A stretch of DNA of 64,000 nucleotides from Streptococcus sp. Marseille-P6264 (GCF_902460355.1 NZ_CABPTO010000004.1:124001-188000); one strand, 5' to 3'; counted from the stretch's first letter, positions 18,173 to 26,482 are shown. Made by a program: numbers and translations. The notes: generated by a model not told the origin, from the letters alone.

Positions 18173-18439
18173 AAACTTACTCTACAAATTTATCACTTTT
18201 TCCAACTCTTGTATAAGAATATGCTCAGGATTGCTTTAGAACTATTACATAACAATTATGAGATTTTTCTGACTTTTGAAATGTATATTATAATAGATTT
18301 CAGAAAAAGGTGAAAGTGGCTCTCGCTGACCTTTGAAACTGGGGAAGATTTTAATTTGGAGCAAGCTAGAAATTTAAGGGCTATACATGCTATAATATTT
18401 CTAAATAAACGAAAAGATTCCAAAATAGTGGGGCAAAAG
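18173..18439. other. Intergenic region between spxB and the acetyltransferase pseudogene
   Basis: Holds the upstream part of the spxB promoter on the minus strand. On the plus strand it has an extended -10 (TGC-TATAAT, 18388-18396) about 44 bases before the pseudogene ATG. No other gene is seen. Confidence 0.4.
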
Positions 18440-18876
18440 ATGATCAGAGAAGCCGGTCCACACGACCTAGATGAATTACTCCATTTGTACCTCTCCTTGC
18501 ACTAGACGGCCATTCCAGAAAAAGCCCAACCCTACAAAAAGTCTGGCAACGGGTGATAGAAGATCCAGACCACCATATTATTGTCAAAGTGCTTGACGGA
18601 AAGATTGTTTCTTCTTGTATTTGCGCCGTCATTCCCAATCTCACGAGAGGACTGCGCCCCTACGCCCTGATCGAAAATGTCGTTACTCATCATGACTTTA
18701 GAGGCAAGAGCTATGCTAGTGAATGCCTTGATTTTGCTAAGAAAATAGCGACCGAAACCAATTGCTACAAAATGATGCTGCTGACGGGCTCCCAGAAAGA
18801 AAGCACCTGGAATTTTTATAAGCGGGCAGGTTACAATCATCATGATAAAACTGCCTTTAACCAGTGGTTAGACTAA
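18440..18876 (+). pseudogene. GNAT N-acetyltransferase, inactivated by a stop and a frameshift
   Basis: The frame begins ATG ATC AGA GAA GCC after a GTGGGGCAAAAG ribosome site and reads a typical GNAT N-terminus (DLDELLHLYLSLH). A TAG at 18503-18505 interrupts it. Around 18528-18540 a base is missing, after which the reading continues in another frame as LQKVWQRVIEDPDHHIIV through to FYKRAGYNHHD. The acetyl-CoA site region is ENVVTHHDFRGKSYASECL. The intact gene would give about 145 residues. Two independent lesions argue for a real pseudogene rather than a sequencing error. A 108-residue C-terminal piece could be made from a GTG at 18553 but would lack the first strands of the fold. Confidence 0.8.
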
Positions 18877-19031
18877 AGCAAGCAAAAATCTTTAATAAAT
18901 ATAGAATAGATAAAGTCGAAATCAACCTCTGCTTCCAATTGTCGAAGAAAGTGATCTTTGGGAACCAATTCGTCTATCGTATAGAAGCCATATTGGCAGC
19001 GATTATAATCTGGTTTTTCTTTGTGAAACAT
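18873..19031 (-). pseudogene. N-terminal remnant of an IS1182-family transposase
   Basis: 52 codons from an ATG, reading CQYGFYTIDELVPKDHFLRQ and then VDFDFIY, the characteristic start of IS1182-type DDE transposases. The full protein would be about 450-550 residues. After FDFIY the similarity ends and a stop occurs, overlapping the end of the acetyltransferase pseudogene on the other strand. The family call is from motif memory. Confidence 0.65.
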
Positions 19032-19080
19032 AGCGAGCACCTCATAACTTTTCTTATCATTATTATACGACTTTACAAAA

Positions 19081-19126
19081 AAGTCCTTAGAAACTTCTGT
19101 TCTGAGGATTTTGTCTTCAATCTGAA
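19081..19126. repeat. IS-end-like repeat, copy 1 (left of mntH)
   Basis: 46 bases of the form CCTTAG-AACTTCTGTTCT-AG-TTTTGTCTTCA-TCTGAA. It matches 20776-20822 with about six mismatches. The two copies flank mntH and may be remains of the same IS type as the transposase fragment beside it. Confidence 0.65.
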
Positions 19127-19154
19127 GCCAGCGTTTTACTACGCTGGCTTTTTG
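19125..19154 (+). terminator. Hairpin terminator
   Basis: AAGCCAGCGT and ACGCTGGCTT arms with a TTTAC-type loop and a T-tail on the plus strand. It follows the pseudogene and IS debris and isolates mntH from upstream transcription. Confidence 0.7.
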
Positions 19155-19318
19155 TAATACAGACCTTGCTTATTTCAATTATCAGTTCTTTCCTCAATTA
19201 TCCCTCTAAAGTGTGATATAATAAAGAAGAATTGGAAAATAGGGAACTATTTTCATTGTTTTTTCAATACTTCCATTTTAAAAATAGGTAAAGACAGATT
19301 AGAAAGTGTAAAATTCCG

Positions 19319-20653
19319 ATGTCTTCTTACAAGAAAATCTCTCTCTCTGAGATCAATCAATCGATTGAAACTCCAAATAATAATCATTTTTGGCAAAATC
19401 TAAAAGCATTTTTAGGACCTGGCGCTCTTGTAGCAGTTGGCTATATGGATCCTGGAAACTGGATTACCAGCGTGGTTGGTGGTGCTTCCTACAAGTATAG
19501 CCTTTTATTTGTTATTTTGATTTCATCCATCATTGCTATGCAGTTACAACAAATGGCTGGAAAGCTTGGTATCGTGACGAGGATGGACTTAGCGCAGGCA
19601 ACAGCTCATCATGCTCCCAAGTGGCTCCGTTATAGTCTGTGGGTGATTTTAGAATTAGCTTTAATGGCGACAGACTTGGCTGAGGTTTTAGGTTCAGCGA
19701 TTGCCTTAAATCTTTTGTTTAAAATACCGATTATGGTTGCTATCCTCCTAACCGTTTTAGATGTATTTCTTTTGTTGTTATTGATGAAATTTGGCTTCAA
19801 AAAAATTGAAGCCATCGTTACGACTCTTATCTTAACCATATTAGGTATCTTTGCTTATCTAGTGGCTTTATCCAATCCAAGTATTCAGGGGATATTTGGT
19901 GGTTATTTACCGACTTCAACTTTATTTGAAAGTCCCCTGCCAGGACATGAGAGTCAACTGACCTTGGCTCTAGGGATTGTAGGTGCGACAGTCATGCCCC
20001 ATAATCTCTATCTTCATTCGTCCCTATCCCAAACAAGGAAAATCAACCACAAAGATAAGAAGGACGTTCGAAAAGCTGTGCGTTTTATGACCTGGGACTC
20101 AAATCTTCAGTTGTCCTTAGCCTTTATTGTCAATTCCTTACTTCTCATTTTAGGAGCATCTCTCTTTTTTGGTCATGCGTCTGAAATTTCGGCATTCTCT
20201 CAAATGTACAATGCTTTACAAGATTCGACAATAGCAGGAGCGATAGCCAGCTCAACTCTGTCAACTTTGTTTGCTCTGGCCCTCTTAGCAAGTGGGCAAA
20301 ATTCAACTATTACAGGTACATTGACTGGACAGATTGTCATGGAAGGTTTCTTGCATCTGAAATTACCTCAGTGGATTATCCGTATCGGTACACGGATTTT
20401 TGCCTTACTCCCTGTGATTATAGTCGCCGTCTTGTTTGGGCATCAAGAAAAAACCTTGGATCAGTTATTGGTCTATTCACAGGTCTTTCTTTCAATCGCT
20501 CTTCCGTTTTCAATTTTCCCTTTGATTTATCTTACCTCTAAGAAGTCACTGATGGGAGAATTTACTAATGCCAAGTGGAACACAATCCTAGGTTATGCAA
20601 TTTCAATTATCTTAACCATTCTTAATATCAAGCTTCTTTTCGATATTTTTTAA
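19319..20653 (+). CDS. mntH: NRAMP-family Mn2+/H+ symporter MntH
   Basis: 444 residues with eleven or so membrane helices. Metal-site motifs of NRAMP proteins are present: DPGNW in the first helix (GYMDPGNWITS near residue 45) and MPHNLYLHSS in helix 6 (near residue 225). It imports manganese, and possibly iron, using the proton gradient. The ATG has only a weak ribosome site (AGAAAGTG). A ScaR-type manganese regulator is encoded 3 kb away, but I found no clear ScaR palindrome in the upstream 120 bases. The gene is bracketed by IS remnants and repeats, which suggests it was gained or moved. mntH is not present in every strain of this group. Confidence 0.93.
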   Translation: MSSYKKISLSEINQSIETPNNNHFWQNLKAFLGPGALVAVGYMDPGNWITSVVGGASYKYSLLFVILISSIIAMQLQQMAGKLGIVTRMDLAQATAHHAPKWLRYSLWVILELALMATDLAEVLGSAIALNLLFKIPIMVAILLTVLDVFLLLLLMKFGFKKIEAIVTTLILTILGIFAYLVALSNPSIQGIFGGYLPTSTLFESPLPGHESQLTLALGIVGATVMPHNLYLHSSLSQTRKINHKDKKDVRKAVRFMTWDSNLQLSLAFIVNSLLLILGASLFFGHASEISAFSQMYNALQDSTIAGAIASSTLSTLFALALLASGQNSTITGTLTGQIVMEGFLHLKLPQWIIRIGTRIFALLPVIIVAVLFGHQEKTLDQLLVYSQVFLSIALPFSIFPLIYLTSKKSLMGEFTNAKWNTILGYAISIILTILNIKLLFDIF

Positions 20654-20737
20654 GAGTGGTTTTGAAGTCAAGTCTCGGCATCGGCGTGAAGATTGGTAAA
20701 GAGAAAGTAGTCGTAGTTGATTCATAAAAAGAAACAA

Positions 20738-20762
20738 AAAAGAACAGTTGAAACTGTTCTTT
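20738..20762 (+). terminator. Terminator after mntH
   Basis: AAAAGAACAGTT and AACTGTTCTTT pair with a two-base loop, 84 bases past the stop. The following bases lead straight into the IS-end-like inverted repeat. Confidence 0.6.
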
Positions 20763-20822
20763 CAGACTGAAGACAAAGCCCTTAGCAACTTCTGTTCTAA
20801 GAACTTTGTCTTCAGTCTGAAA
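20763..20822. repeat. IS-end-like repeat, copy 2 (right of mntH), with 16-bp inverted arms
   Basis: CAGACTGAAGACAAAG (20763-20778) and CTTTGTCTTCAGTCTG (20804-20819) are a perfect inverted repeat around CCTTAGCAACTTCTGTTC. The inner and right part matches 19081-19126. Copy 1 lacks the left arm. Confidence 0.7.
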
Positions 20823-20856
20823 CGAGTGTGATAACAAAGTCACACTCGTTTTGAAA
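20821..20856. terminator. Bidirectional terminator
   Basis: AACGAGTGTGA and TCACACTCGTT arms with an eight-base loop and flanking A/T runs. It can serve the minus-strand hydrolase operon ending at 20903. Confidence 0.65.
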
Positions 20857-20902
20857 TGCCAGTTTTAACCGCTTGATTAAGCTGACCAAGAAAAATATTT
20901 TC

Positions 20903-21535
20903 TCAGAGATACGGCTGCAAAGCCTTTGACAGTATCGCATAGCCAGCAATAGTCAAGTGCAAGCCATCCGTAGTAAAATCCTCCCGCAGCTGACCGCTCG
21001 CATCCAAGAAGTTAGCATAAAGGTCGATAAAATGGACATTAGTATAGATGCTTGCTAGGTCTTGGTAGGCACGATTGAGAGCCTGAATTTTCTCGTTCGT
21101 TCGGATATAAACCGTCCCCTTGTACTGCTCCTGCTCATTCACAGGCAGGACGGACAGCAACTGGATCTGAGCTAGAGGATAGTCGCGGGAAATCTCCTGA
21201 ACAACTGCTTCCAGATTGGCCAGTGTTTCAGCTTGAGGCATCTCCTTACCAATGTCGTTGGTTCCAATCAGGAGAAAGACCTTGTCCAGAGCCTGCCCAA
21301 AAAGATGGGCATCCAAGTTCTCTAAAAGCAAATCAGTCTTGTAACCACGAATGCCACGATTGACCAAGGTTTTAGGGCTTTGCAATAGCTCATGCATCGG
21401 GAAATATTCCACAATCGAATCACCGATAAAAATAATCGCTGGCTCTTTTACTGCAAGCTGATTCAGATCCCGATAATTTTTCTGGATCTTTGCCTGCTCA
21501 TTTAAAAGCCACTGTTCTAATAGTTGAACTGCCAT
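20903..21535 (-). CDS. SGNH/GDSL-type hydrolase (esterase or lipase-like)
   Basis: 210 residues without a signal peptide, so cytoplasmic. Block I is IIFIGDSIVEYF with the nucleophile Ser40; block III is LLIGTNDIG (the Asn of the oxyanion hole); block V is FTTDGLHLTIAGY with the catalytic Asp and His. The family hydrolyses esters, thioesters or acyl groups on carbohydrates or phospholipids; the substrate is unknown. Its ATG touches the stop of the upstream HAD phosphatase gene (ATG at 21535, stop at 21536), so the two are co-translated. Confidence 0.85.
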   Translation of the reverse strand: MAVQLLEQWLLNEQAKIQKNYRDLNQLAVKEPAIIFIGDSIVEYFPMHELLQSPKTLVNRGIRGYKTDLLLENLDAHLFGQALDKVFLLIGTNDIGKEMPQAETLANLEAVVQEISRDYPLAQIQLLSVLPVNEQEQYKGTVYIRTNEKIQALNRAYQDLASIYTNVHFIDLYANFLDASGQLREDFTTDGLHLTIAGYAILSKALQPYL

Positions 21536-22363
21536 TTAGACTCCTTTTTCTAAGTATTGCTCAATCACCTGCAAAACGCCGGCCTCTGAATTGGCTGGTG
21601 CCAAACGACTGGCAATGCGCTTAATCTTCTCATCCCCATTTTCCATAGCATAGGAGAAATCCGCTAGTTCTAGCATTTCCAAGTCATTTTCGCTGTCACC
21701 AAAAGCCATGATTTCCTTGCTTTTGATTTGCCACCAATCCATGAGCTGACGAAGTCCCCAAGCCTTGTGAAGACCTTCTTGGATAATGTCAATCGCACCA
21801 TAACCGCTGGTCACAGCACTCAATCGTCCAGCAAATGCTGTATTGATCTGCTGCGTAATCTCTGCTGCTTGCGCTTCATCGACCATAACGCTCATCTTCA
21901 GGACTTCTTCAAACGGATGCTCTTGCAGATTAGGCACGAAATTCATTCGTTTGTAGAAATGAACTGCCATTTCTTCTGTCATAATCTTGCTAATCATCGG
22001 AAAATCCGTACCGTCCTGAACAAAACCACCTTTAGTAGAAGTGACCACCAGATGCACCTCTCGTTCTTGACCCTGAAAATAAGCCAGCGTGTCCGCAATT
22101 AAATCAGGCTGCCAGAAAGTGCCCAGCAACATTTCATTCTTTTCAAAGATTCTAGCTCCGTTAGCAACGATCAGGGTCATACGCTCTGTCAAATCGCCCA
22201 ACAATAAGCGCATTCGTTGGATCTCATTGCCCGTCGCAATGACAAACTTAATGTCCCGCTCCTCCAGCTGGTCTAAAACTGCTGTCAAACGTGGCAAATC
22301 CAGCTCTCCTTTCGGATCCAAAAGGGTACCGTCCATATCCGTAGCGATCATTTTAATCGGCAT
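21536..22363 (-). CDS. Cof-type HAD-IIB phosphatase
   Basis: 275 residues. Motif I is ATDMDGTLLDP (D9, D11), motif II VIATGNE, and motifs III and IV include the lysine of KIKSKEIMAFGDSENDLEML. The cap domain between about residues 85 and 190 is the C2B type of Cof proteins. These enzymes dephosphorylate sugar phosphates, flavin mononucleotide or pyridoxal phosphate with broad specificity. It is followed without a gap by the GDSL hydrolase and preceded by the DUF3114-like gene, all in one direction, so the three may form an operon. Confidence 0.88.
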   Translation of the reverse strand: MPIKMIATDMDGTLLDPKGELDLPRLTAVLDQLEERDIKFVIATGNEIQRMRLLLGDLTERMTLIVANGARIFEKNEMLLGTFWQPDLIADTLAYFQGQEREVHLVVTSTKGGFVQDGTDFPMISKIMTEEMAVHFYKRMNFVPNLQEHPFEEVLKMSVMVDEAQAAEITQQINTAFAGRLSAVTSGYGAIDIIQEGLHKAWGLRQLMDWWQIKSKEIMAFGDSENDLEMLELADFSYAMENGDEKIKRIASRLAPANSEAGVLQVIEQYLEKGV

Positions 22364-22378
22364 CTTCCCACCTCATTT

Positions 22379-23467
22379 CTATAGTCTCAGATACTTATTT
22401 TTCACTTTATTCCATAAATATTTGAGATAAGCTTTCCCTTTTAACTTTTCGACTAATGATTTTTCAAAATCTTTTACTTGGGCATCAACTTGACTTTTAA
22501 CGCTTTTCCCCGCAATTGCATAGCAACTTCTAGCCGTATGGTAACCAGCCAAGCCGCGATTATTTTGAGGGGCTTTGAAGGCTTGCCCGCCATTTCGGAT
22601 CGCTAGCCTGCGAAACTGGGGATCCCACTGGGCTGGACTTTTGACATCATAGTAATAATGGGAACTATGATTGAAAAGCGAGGGTTTCTCCCCGTAATTA
22701 AAACTAGCTCCATTGACTAGCCCATTTTGACTGCTACTTTCTGGATCTAGGATATTGAGAAATTGCCCTTCCCTATCCAGAATGAACTCGGTATGGAAAC
22801 GATGGAGAATCTTGATATTGGCCTGATAGGGCTGCTGGTCTGGGTAGGTCACCTTGCCCTTATTGACAAAGGCTTTATTGTGCAGCCGCGAAGATTCCCA
22901 AAGCTGGCAGTCCAGGTCAGGATGCGTCTGAAAATAGGCTACGAGAGCCTGGCCATCTGTCATCCCCAGCTTACGAAAATGCTCTCTAACCCACTGGGCT
23001 TGCTGACTGGAAATAAGGTAGCGAAACTGGTGCAACTGACCTTTTAACCTTTGATTGCCACTGCCTGCAATAAAGTCTGTCGGAGAAAAAGCCTGCCGAA
23101 TCGTATGACAAAACTGATACCAAAAGGGAGCGTGTGGCGATAAGTCTGGATGTATATGCGAGAGCAGTTTGGTAATCTCTGCTGCCTCTCCGCTCAATTC
23201 GTCAGGCATATCCATATAGAGCATAGCTAGCTCTAACAACTGCTCCGCTTGCTGGGGCTGGGGGGATCGACATTCAAAAGACCATAGCTTCTGAAAGAGG
23301 GGACTGCCAAATATAAGGGCCTCCTCAAAAAGACCTTGGCGGGTTGATTCATACGGTAATGACACCATTTCTGCTAGAAAAACTTTATCGAGAGTAGCTT
23401 GAGACCAGCCGAGCGCTTGTAATTCTGTATAGCATTGCTCTATTTCTACTTTCATCACCATCCACAT
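22379..23467 (-). CDS. DUF3114-like protein of unknown function
   Basis: Up to 362 residues; soluble, rich in aromatic residues. I recall similar streptococcal proteins annotated as DUF3114, but this is unverified. Visible stretches: GNQRLKGQLHQFRYLIS in the middle, NKAFVNKGKVTYPDQQPYQ, ILHRFHTEFILD and NGLVNGASFNYG. The last hints at a secreted-toxin-like or glycan-related fold, but no catalytic motif is certain. Several starts are possible (ATGTGGATGGTGATG): the innermost ATG at 23455 has the best upstream G-rich stretch. It lies just upstream of the HAD/GDSL pair. Confidence 0.55.
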   Translation of the reverse strand: MWMVMKVEIEQCYTELQALGWSQATLDKVFLAEMVSLPYESTRQGLFEEALIFGSPLFQKLWSFECRSPQPQQAEQLLELAMLYMDMPDELSGEAAEITKLLSHIHPDLSPHAPFWYQFCHTIRQAFSPTDFIAGSGNQRLKGQLHQFRYLISSQQAQWVREHFRKLGMTDGQALVAYFQTHPDLDCQLWESSRLHNKAFVNKGKVTYPDQQPYQANIKILHRFHTEFILDREGQFLNILDPESSSQNGLVNGASFNYGEKPSLFNHSSHYYYDVKSPAQWDPQFRRLAIRNGGQAFKAPQNNRGLAGYHTARSCYAIAGKSVKSQVDAQVKDFEKSLVEKLKGKAYLKYLWNKVKNKYLRL

Positions 23468-23606
23468 CCATTATATAAAATTTTTTCAGCACCGTTCGAG
23501 GCTTCGCTAGCAGGCTCATGCAGCCTTCGATACCTCTCCTATTTACCTCTAAATATGCCAAAATTTCAGCTAAAAGTCAATGTACAAAGGAACATCCAAG
23601 CTCAAA

Positions 23607-23636
23607 TTGTATTCTTTCGGCATTTTTTGCTATACT
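23607..23636 (+). promoter_or_regulatory. scaR promoter
   Basis: TTGTAT, 18 bases, TATACT with TGC before the -10 (extended -10). The hexamer ends 28 bases before the regulator ATG. Confidence 0.65.
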
Positions 23637-23664
23637 AGTCTTAGGAAAACAACGAGGACTGAAA

Positions 23665-24312
23665 ATGACGCCAAATAAAGAAGACTATCTAAAATGTATT
23701 TACGAAATTGGCACGCGCCAGGATAAAATCACCAATAAGGAAATCGCCCAGCACATGCAGGTTTCCCCGCCAGCCGTGACAGAGATGATGAAGAAAATGC
23801 TGGCTGAAGAACTCCTAATCAAGGACAAAAAGGCGGGCTATCTGCTAACCGACCTAGGCCTGCAACTGGTCTCTGACCTCTACCGCAAGCACCGATTGAT
23901 CGAGGTATTTCTGGTTCAAAAGCTGGGATATACCACAGACGAAATCCATCAGGAAGCCGAGATTCTAGAACACACCGTTTCTGAGCGTTTTGTCGCAGGC
24001 TTGGAAAAAATGCTAGATTTCCCTGAAACCTGCCCGCATGGCGGAACAATCCCAGCCAAGCACCAACTGCTGGAAGAAAAATATCATCAATCTCTTGCCT
24101 CTGCTCAAGAGCCTGGCAACTACCTCATCTGCCGTGTCCACGACGACTTTGAGCTTTTGGCCTATCTGGAAAAGCACAATCTGGACATAAACCAAGAAAT
24201 CAATTTCCTCCAGTATGACGACTACAGCCAGCTCTATCAACTAGAAGTAGACGGCCGAGCAATCCAAGTTAGTCCTATGATTGCCCAGCAGATTTATGTA
24301 GAAAAACTATAA
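23665..24312 (+). CDS. scaR: DtxR/MntR-family manganese-dependent repressor (ScaR/SloR type)
   Basis: 215 residues from the ATG after AACGAGGACTGAAA, the length of streptococcal ScaR. An upstream in-frame extension of 49 codons has no ribosome site and overlaps the promoter. It has an N-terminal winged helix (residues 1-65, helix KEIAQHMQVSPPAVTEMMKK), a dimerization domain with metal ligands D7, H76, E99, E102 and H103 all in place, and a C-terminal FeoA/SH3-like domain (about 145-215). Manganese-loaded ScaR represses metal-uptake genes such as the sca/ssa ABC transporter and, in some species, mntH. A hairpin terminator follows. The symbol follows S. gordonii; the equivalent in S. sanguinis is ssaR. 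Confidence 0.88.
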   Translation: MTPNKEDYLKCIYEIGTRQDKITNKEIAQHMQVSPPAVTEMMKKMLAEELLIKDKKAGYLLTDLGLQLVSDLYRKHRLIEVFLVQKLGYTTDEIHQEAEILEHTVSERFVAGLEKMLDFPETCPHGGTIPAKHQLLEEKYHQSLASAQEPGNYLICRVHDDFELLAYLEKHNLDINQEINFLQYDDYSQLYQLEVDGRAIQVSPMIAQQIYVEKL

Positions 24313-24321
24313 ACAGGATCT

Positions 24322-24356
24322 AGTTCAGACTTTTTAGTCTAAACTGGGTTTTTATT
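24322..24356 (+). terminator. scaR terminator
   Basis: AGTTCAGACT and AGTCTAAACT arms (one mismatch) followed by GGGTTTTTA. The T-run runs directly into the -35 of the next promoter. Confidence 0.75.
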
Positions 24357-24395
24357 GACAAAAATAAGATGTCGGATTATAATAAGTGTACTTAT
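24355..24395 (+). promoter_or_regulatory. Consensus promoter with overlapping palindrome for the marR-EVE operon
   Basis: TTGACA (24355-24360), 17 bases, TATAAT (24378-24383): a perfect sigma-A promoter. The palindrome ATAAGT-gt-ACTTAT (24382-24395) overlaps the end of the -10 and the start point. This is the expected place for a MarR-type repressor that controls its own operon. Confidence 0.75.
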
Positions 24396-24417
24396 AAAAT
24401 ATCTAGAGGGAAAGTTA

Positions 24418-24879
24418 ATGGAAAAATCGCAGTTTAACTCCATCTACAAGAATGAATACAAAAGATCAACCGGTCTGCTCTTTATCCGTGCCTACCACAA
24501 GTGGCATGGGCTGATAAAAAACAAACTGAGAACAATTGATTTGACCCATCCCCAGTTTGTCGTTCTGACCACTCTTGCAGCGCTTCTGCGTCAGCAAGAA
24601 TGGGTGAGTCAAACCGATATTGCACAATTTTCTGACATGGATGTTATGACCGTATCCCAAATCATCCGCCTCTTGGTCAAGAAAGGTTTGATCATGCGGG
24701 AAGTCCATCCCAAGGACAGCCGTGCCAACATCATACTTCTAACGGATACGGGGCTGCAAAAGGTCAACCAAGCCCTTCCTCTAGTAGAAGACATTGATCA
24801 GGCATTCTTTGGAAAATTAGAAGATAAAACAGAAACATTAAACCAACTCTTAATAGAACTGGAGGCAGGAAATGACTAG
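24418..24879 (+). CDS. MarR-family transcriptional regulator
   Basis: 153 residues from the ATG preceded by AGAGGGAAAGTTA. The winged helix covers about residues 35-125: HPQFVVLTTLAALLRQ, recognition helix MDVMTVSQIIRLLVKKG, and wing HPKDSRANIILLTDTG. Ligand unknown. It overlaps the EVE-domain gene by eight bases, so the two are made together. A self-complementary 14-base site overlaps its promoter, which suggests autorepression (inference). Confidence 0.88.
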   Translation: MEKSQFNSIYKNEYKRSTGLLFIRAYHKWHGLIKNKLRTIDLTHPQFVVLTTLAALLRQQEWVSQTDIAQFSDMDVMTVSQIIRLLVKKGLIMREVHPKDSRANIILLTDTGLQKVNQALPLVEDIDQAFFGKLEDKTETLNQLLIELEAGND

Positions 24880-25282
24880 ATTTTGGATTGGTGTCGTATC
24901 AAAAGAACATGTACTAAGAGGTGTAGAGGGAGGCTTTTGCCAACTCTGCCATGGAAAGAAAGCACCGCTAAACCGAATGAAAAAGGGGGACTATCTTCTC
25001 TACTACAGTCCCAAGTATCAACTGAGCGGTCAGGAAAAATTGCAGGCCTTTACAGCAGTTGGCAAAATTCTAGATGACGCTGCCTACCAAGTAGAGATGT
25101 TCGAAGGCTTTGTCCCATTTCGGCGAGATGTCAGCTACTACCAACCTGTCAAAGACTGTCCCATTGACCAAGTCCGACAACATCCTCAGTGGCGCCAGTA
25201 TGCTTCTCAGATAAGATACGGACATTTCGAAGTTTCGAAAGAATTTTTTCTCTATGTCTTTGAACAGATGAAGGAAGAATAG
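24872..25282 (+). CDS. EVE-domain (PUA-like) protein
   Basis: 136 residues, the typical size of stand-alone EVE/UPF0310 proteins. FWIGVVSKEHVLRG opens the domain, then NRMKKGDYLLYYSPK and FVPFRRDVSYY. EVE domains are YTH/PUA-related and are thought to bind modified bases in nucleic acids; they often accompany restriction or defence genes but are also found alone. Translationally coupled to marR, with AACTGGAGGCAGGAA upstream. Function in this cell is unknown. Confidence 0.82.
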   Translation: MTRFWIGVVSKEHVLRGVEGGFCQLCHGKKAPLNRMKKGDYLLYYSPKYQLSGQEKLQAFTAVGKILDDAAYQVEMFEGFVPFRRDVSYYQPVKDCPIDQVRQHPQWRQYASQIRYGHFEVSKEFFLYVFEQMKEE

Positions 25283-25312
25283 GAGGCTGAGACATCCCGA
25301 CCTCCTATTTTT
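25281..25312 (+). terminator. Terminator after the EVE gene
   Basis: AGGAGG and CCTCCT arms around TGAGACATCCCGA-type loop, followed by ATTTTT. The inner sequence resembles the left hairpin of the dispersed repeats (GAGGCTGGGAC). Confidence 0.65.
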
Positions 25313-25608
25313 CGTATCCGACGTCATATGCTCTATAATTGTTGTAGTAGGAATTATGGAGTTTTTTAGGAAAAATCCTATCTACCTGCACTAAGAAGTA
25401 TAAATTAAATCAATAGAAAGATGTATAGAAAACAACCAAATCACATTACAAACCTCCTAGAAAGACCAAGGCTTTTCTGATCAAAATAATACTCTAGACA
25501 CTTCCACTTCATCAAGTTTTTTTAAAAGAAAGGAAAGATCCTATTCCCCCCTTGCAAACCTTTTCACTTTTTGCTAGAATGATGTCAAAAAATTAAGAAG
25601 GACAAATT
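25313..25608. other. Intergenic region without a recognised gene
   Basis: About 300 AT-rich bases between the EVE and nucleotidyltransferase genes. No convincing frame or large hairpin. A run TTTTTGCTAGAATGATG (ending at 25585) may hold the -10 (TAGAAT) of the downstream gene, which has AAGAAGGACAAATT as ribosome site. Confidence 0.35.
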
Positions 25609-26400
25609 ATGCCACAACATCTCTTTAAAGAATTAGCCCAACTGGAGCAAGTCGAAGCTCTGGCTCTAGGCGGCTCACGGGCTGGGCAACATTTTGACCA
25701 AGACTCAGACTATGATGTCTATGTCTACCTGAGTGCTCCTCTCGCGCCAGCCATTCGCCAGGAAATCCTCAGCAAGTACTGCTCCTATATGGAAATTGGC
25801 AATCAATTTTGGGAATTGGAAGACGACTGCGTCCTCAATAATGGTATCGAGATTGAGCTGATTTACCGCTCACTGGACGACTTTGACCAAGACCTGCGGA
25901 CCGTCATTTTAGAGCACCAAGCCCAGAATTCTTACACCACCTGTATGTGGTACAATCTGATCCACAGCAAGATTCTCTACGATCGAGACGGCCGCTACGC
26001 TGCCCTCCAGAGCAAGTACAGCCTGCCCTATCCAGCTGAACTGAAAAAGAATATCATCAGCAAGCAGCTCCTGCTCCTCGACCAAGCGATGCCAGCTTTT
26101 TCAAGACAGATCAAAAAGGCCCTCAAGCGCCAAGACCTGCTCAGCATCAATCACCGCAGCAGTGAGCTTTTCGCCTCTTACTTTGATGCACTCTTTGCCC
26201 TCAATGAGCAGCTCCATCCAGGCGAAAAGCGCATGCTCCAATATGCCAAAGAAAATTGCGCTCGCCTGCCTCGAGATTTTGAAGCAAATATCCAAGACTA
26301 CTTCCAACATCTCTACCAGCCAGACCAGCAACAGAAAGCGGTCCTAGCCTTAGACAGCCTCCTAGACAATCTTAAGCAATTGATTGAAGCATCCATCTAG
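25609..26400 (+). CDS. Nucleotidyltransferase-like protein (DUF4037-type)
   Basis: 263 residues. The polymerase-beta nucleotidyltransferase signature is clear: LGGSRAGQHF followed by DSDYDVYVY, giving the paired aspartates D34 and D36, with a third acidic strand around NGIEIELIY. The C-terminal half is helical, as in aminoglycoside nucleotidyltransferase-like and DUF4037 proteins. The natural substrate is unknown; it need not be an antibiotic. It stands alone, with a good ribosome site. Confidence 0.75.
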   Translation: MPQHLFKELAQLEQVEALALGGSRAGQHFDQDSDYDVYVYLSAPLAPAIRQEILSKYCSYMEIGNQFWELEDDCVLNNGIEIELIYRSLDDFDQDLRTVILEHQAQNSYTTCMWYNLIHSKILYDRDGRYAALQSKYSLPYPAELKKNIISKQLLLLDQAMPAFSRQIKKALKRQDLLSINHRSSELFASYFDALFALNEQLHPGEKRMLQYAKENCARLPRDFEANIQDYFQHLYQPDQQQKAVLALDSLLDNLKQLIEASI

Positions 26401-26482
26401 ATTTTCAACAGATAAAAAGCTCATGAAGCCAGTTGTTCAGCTGATTCATGAGCTTTTTGCATATCATTCTATAGTCTGGCAC

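Noticed and set aside
18864..19157. 97-codon plus-strand frame before mntH
   Set aside because: It is antisense to the transposase remnant and runs into the terminator at 19125; composition is that of random AT-rich sequence.
25609..26400. Aminoglycoside-resistance nucleotidyltransferase
   Set aside because: The fold signature is shared, but nothing links it to drug modification; left as a general nucleotidyltransferase.
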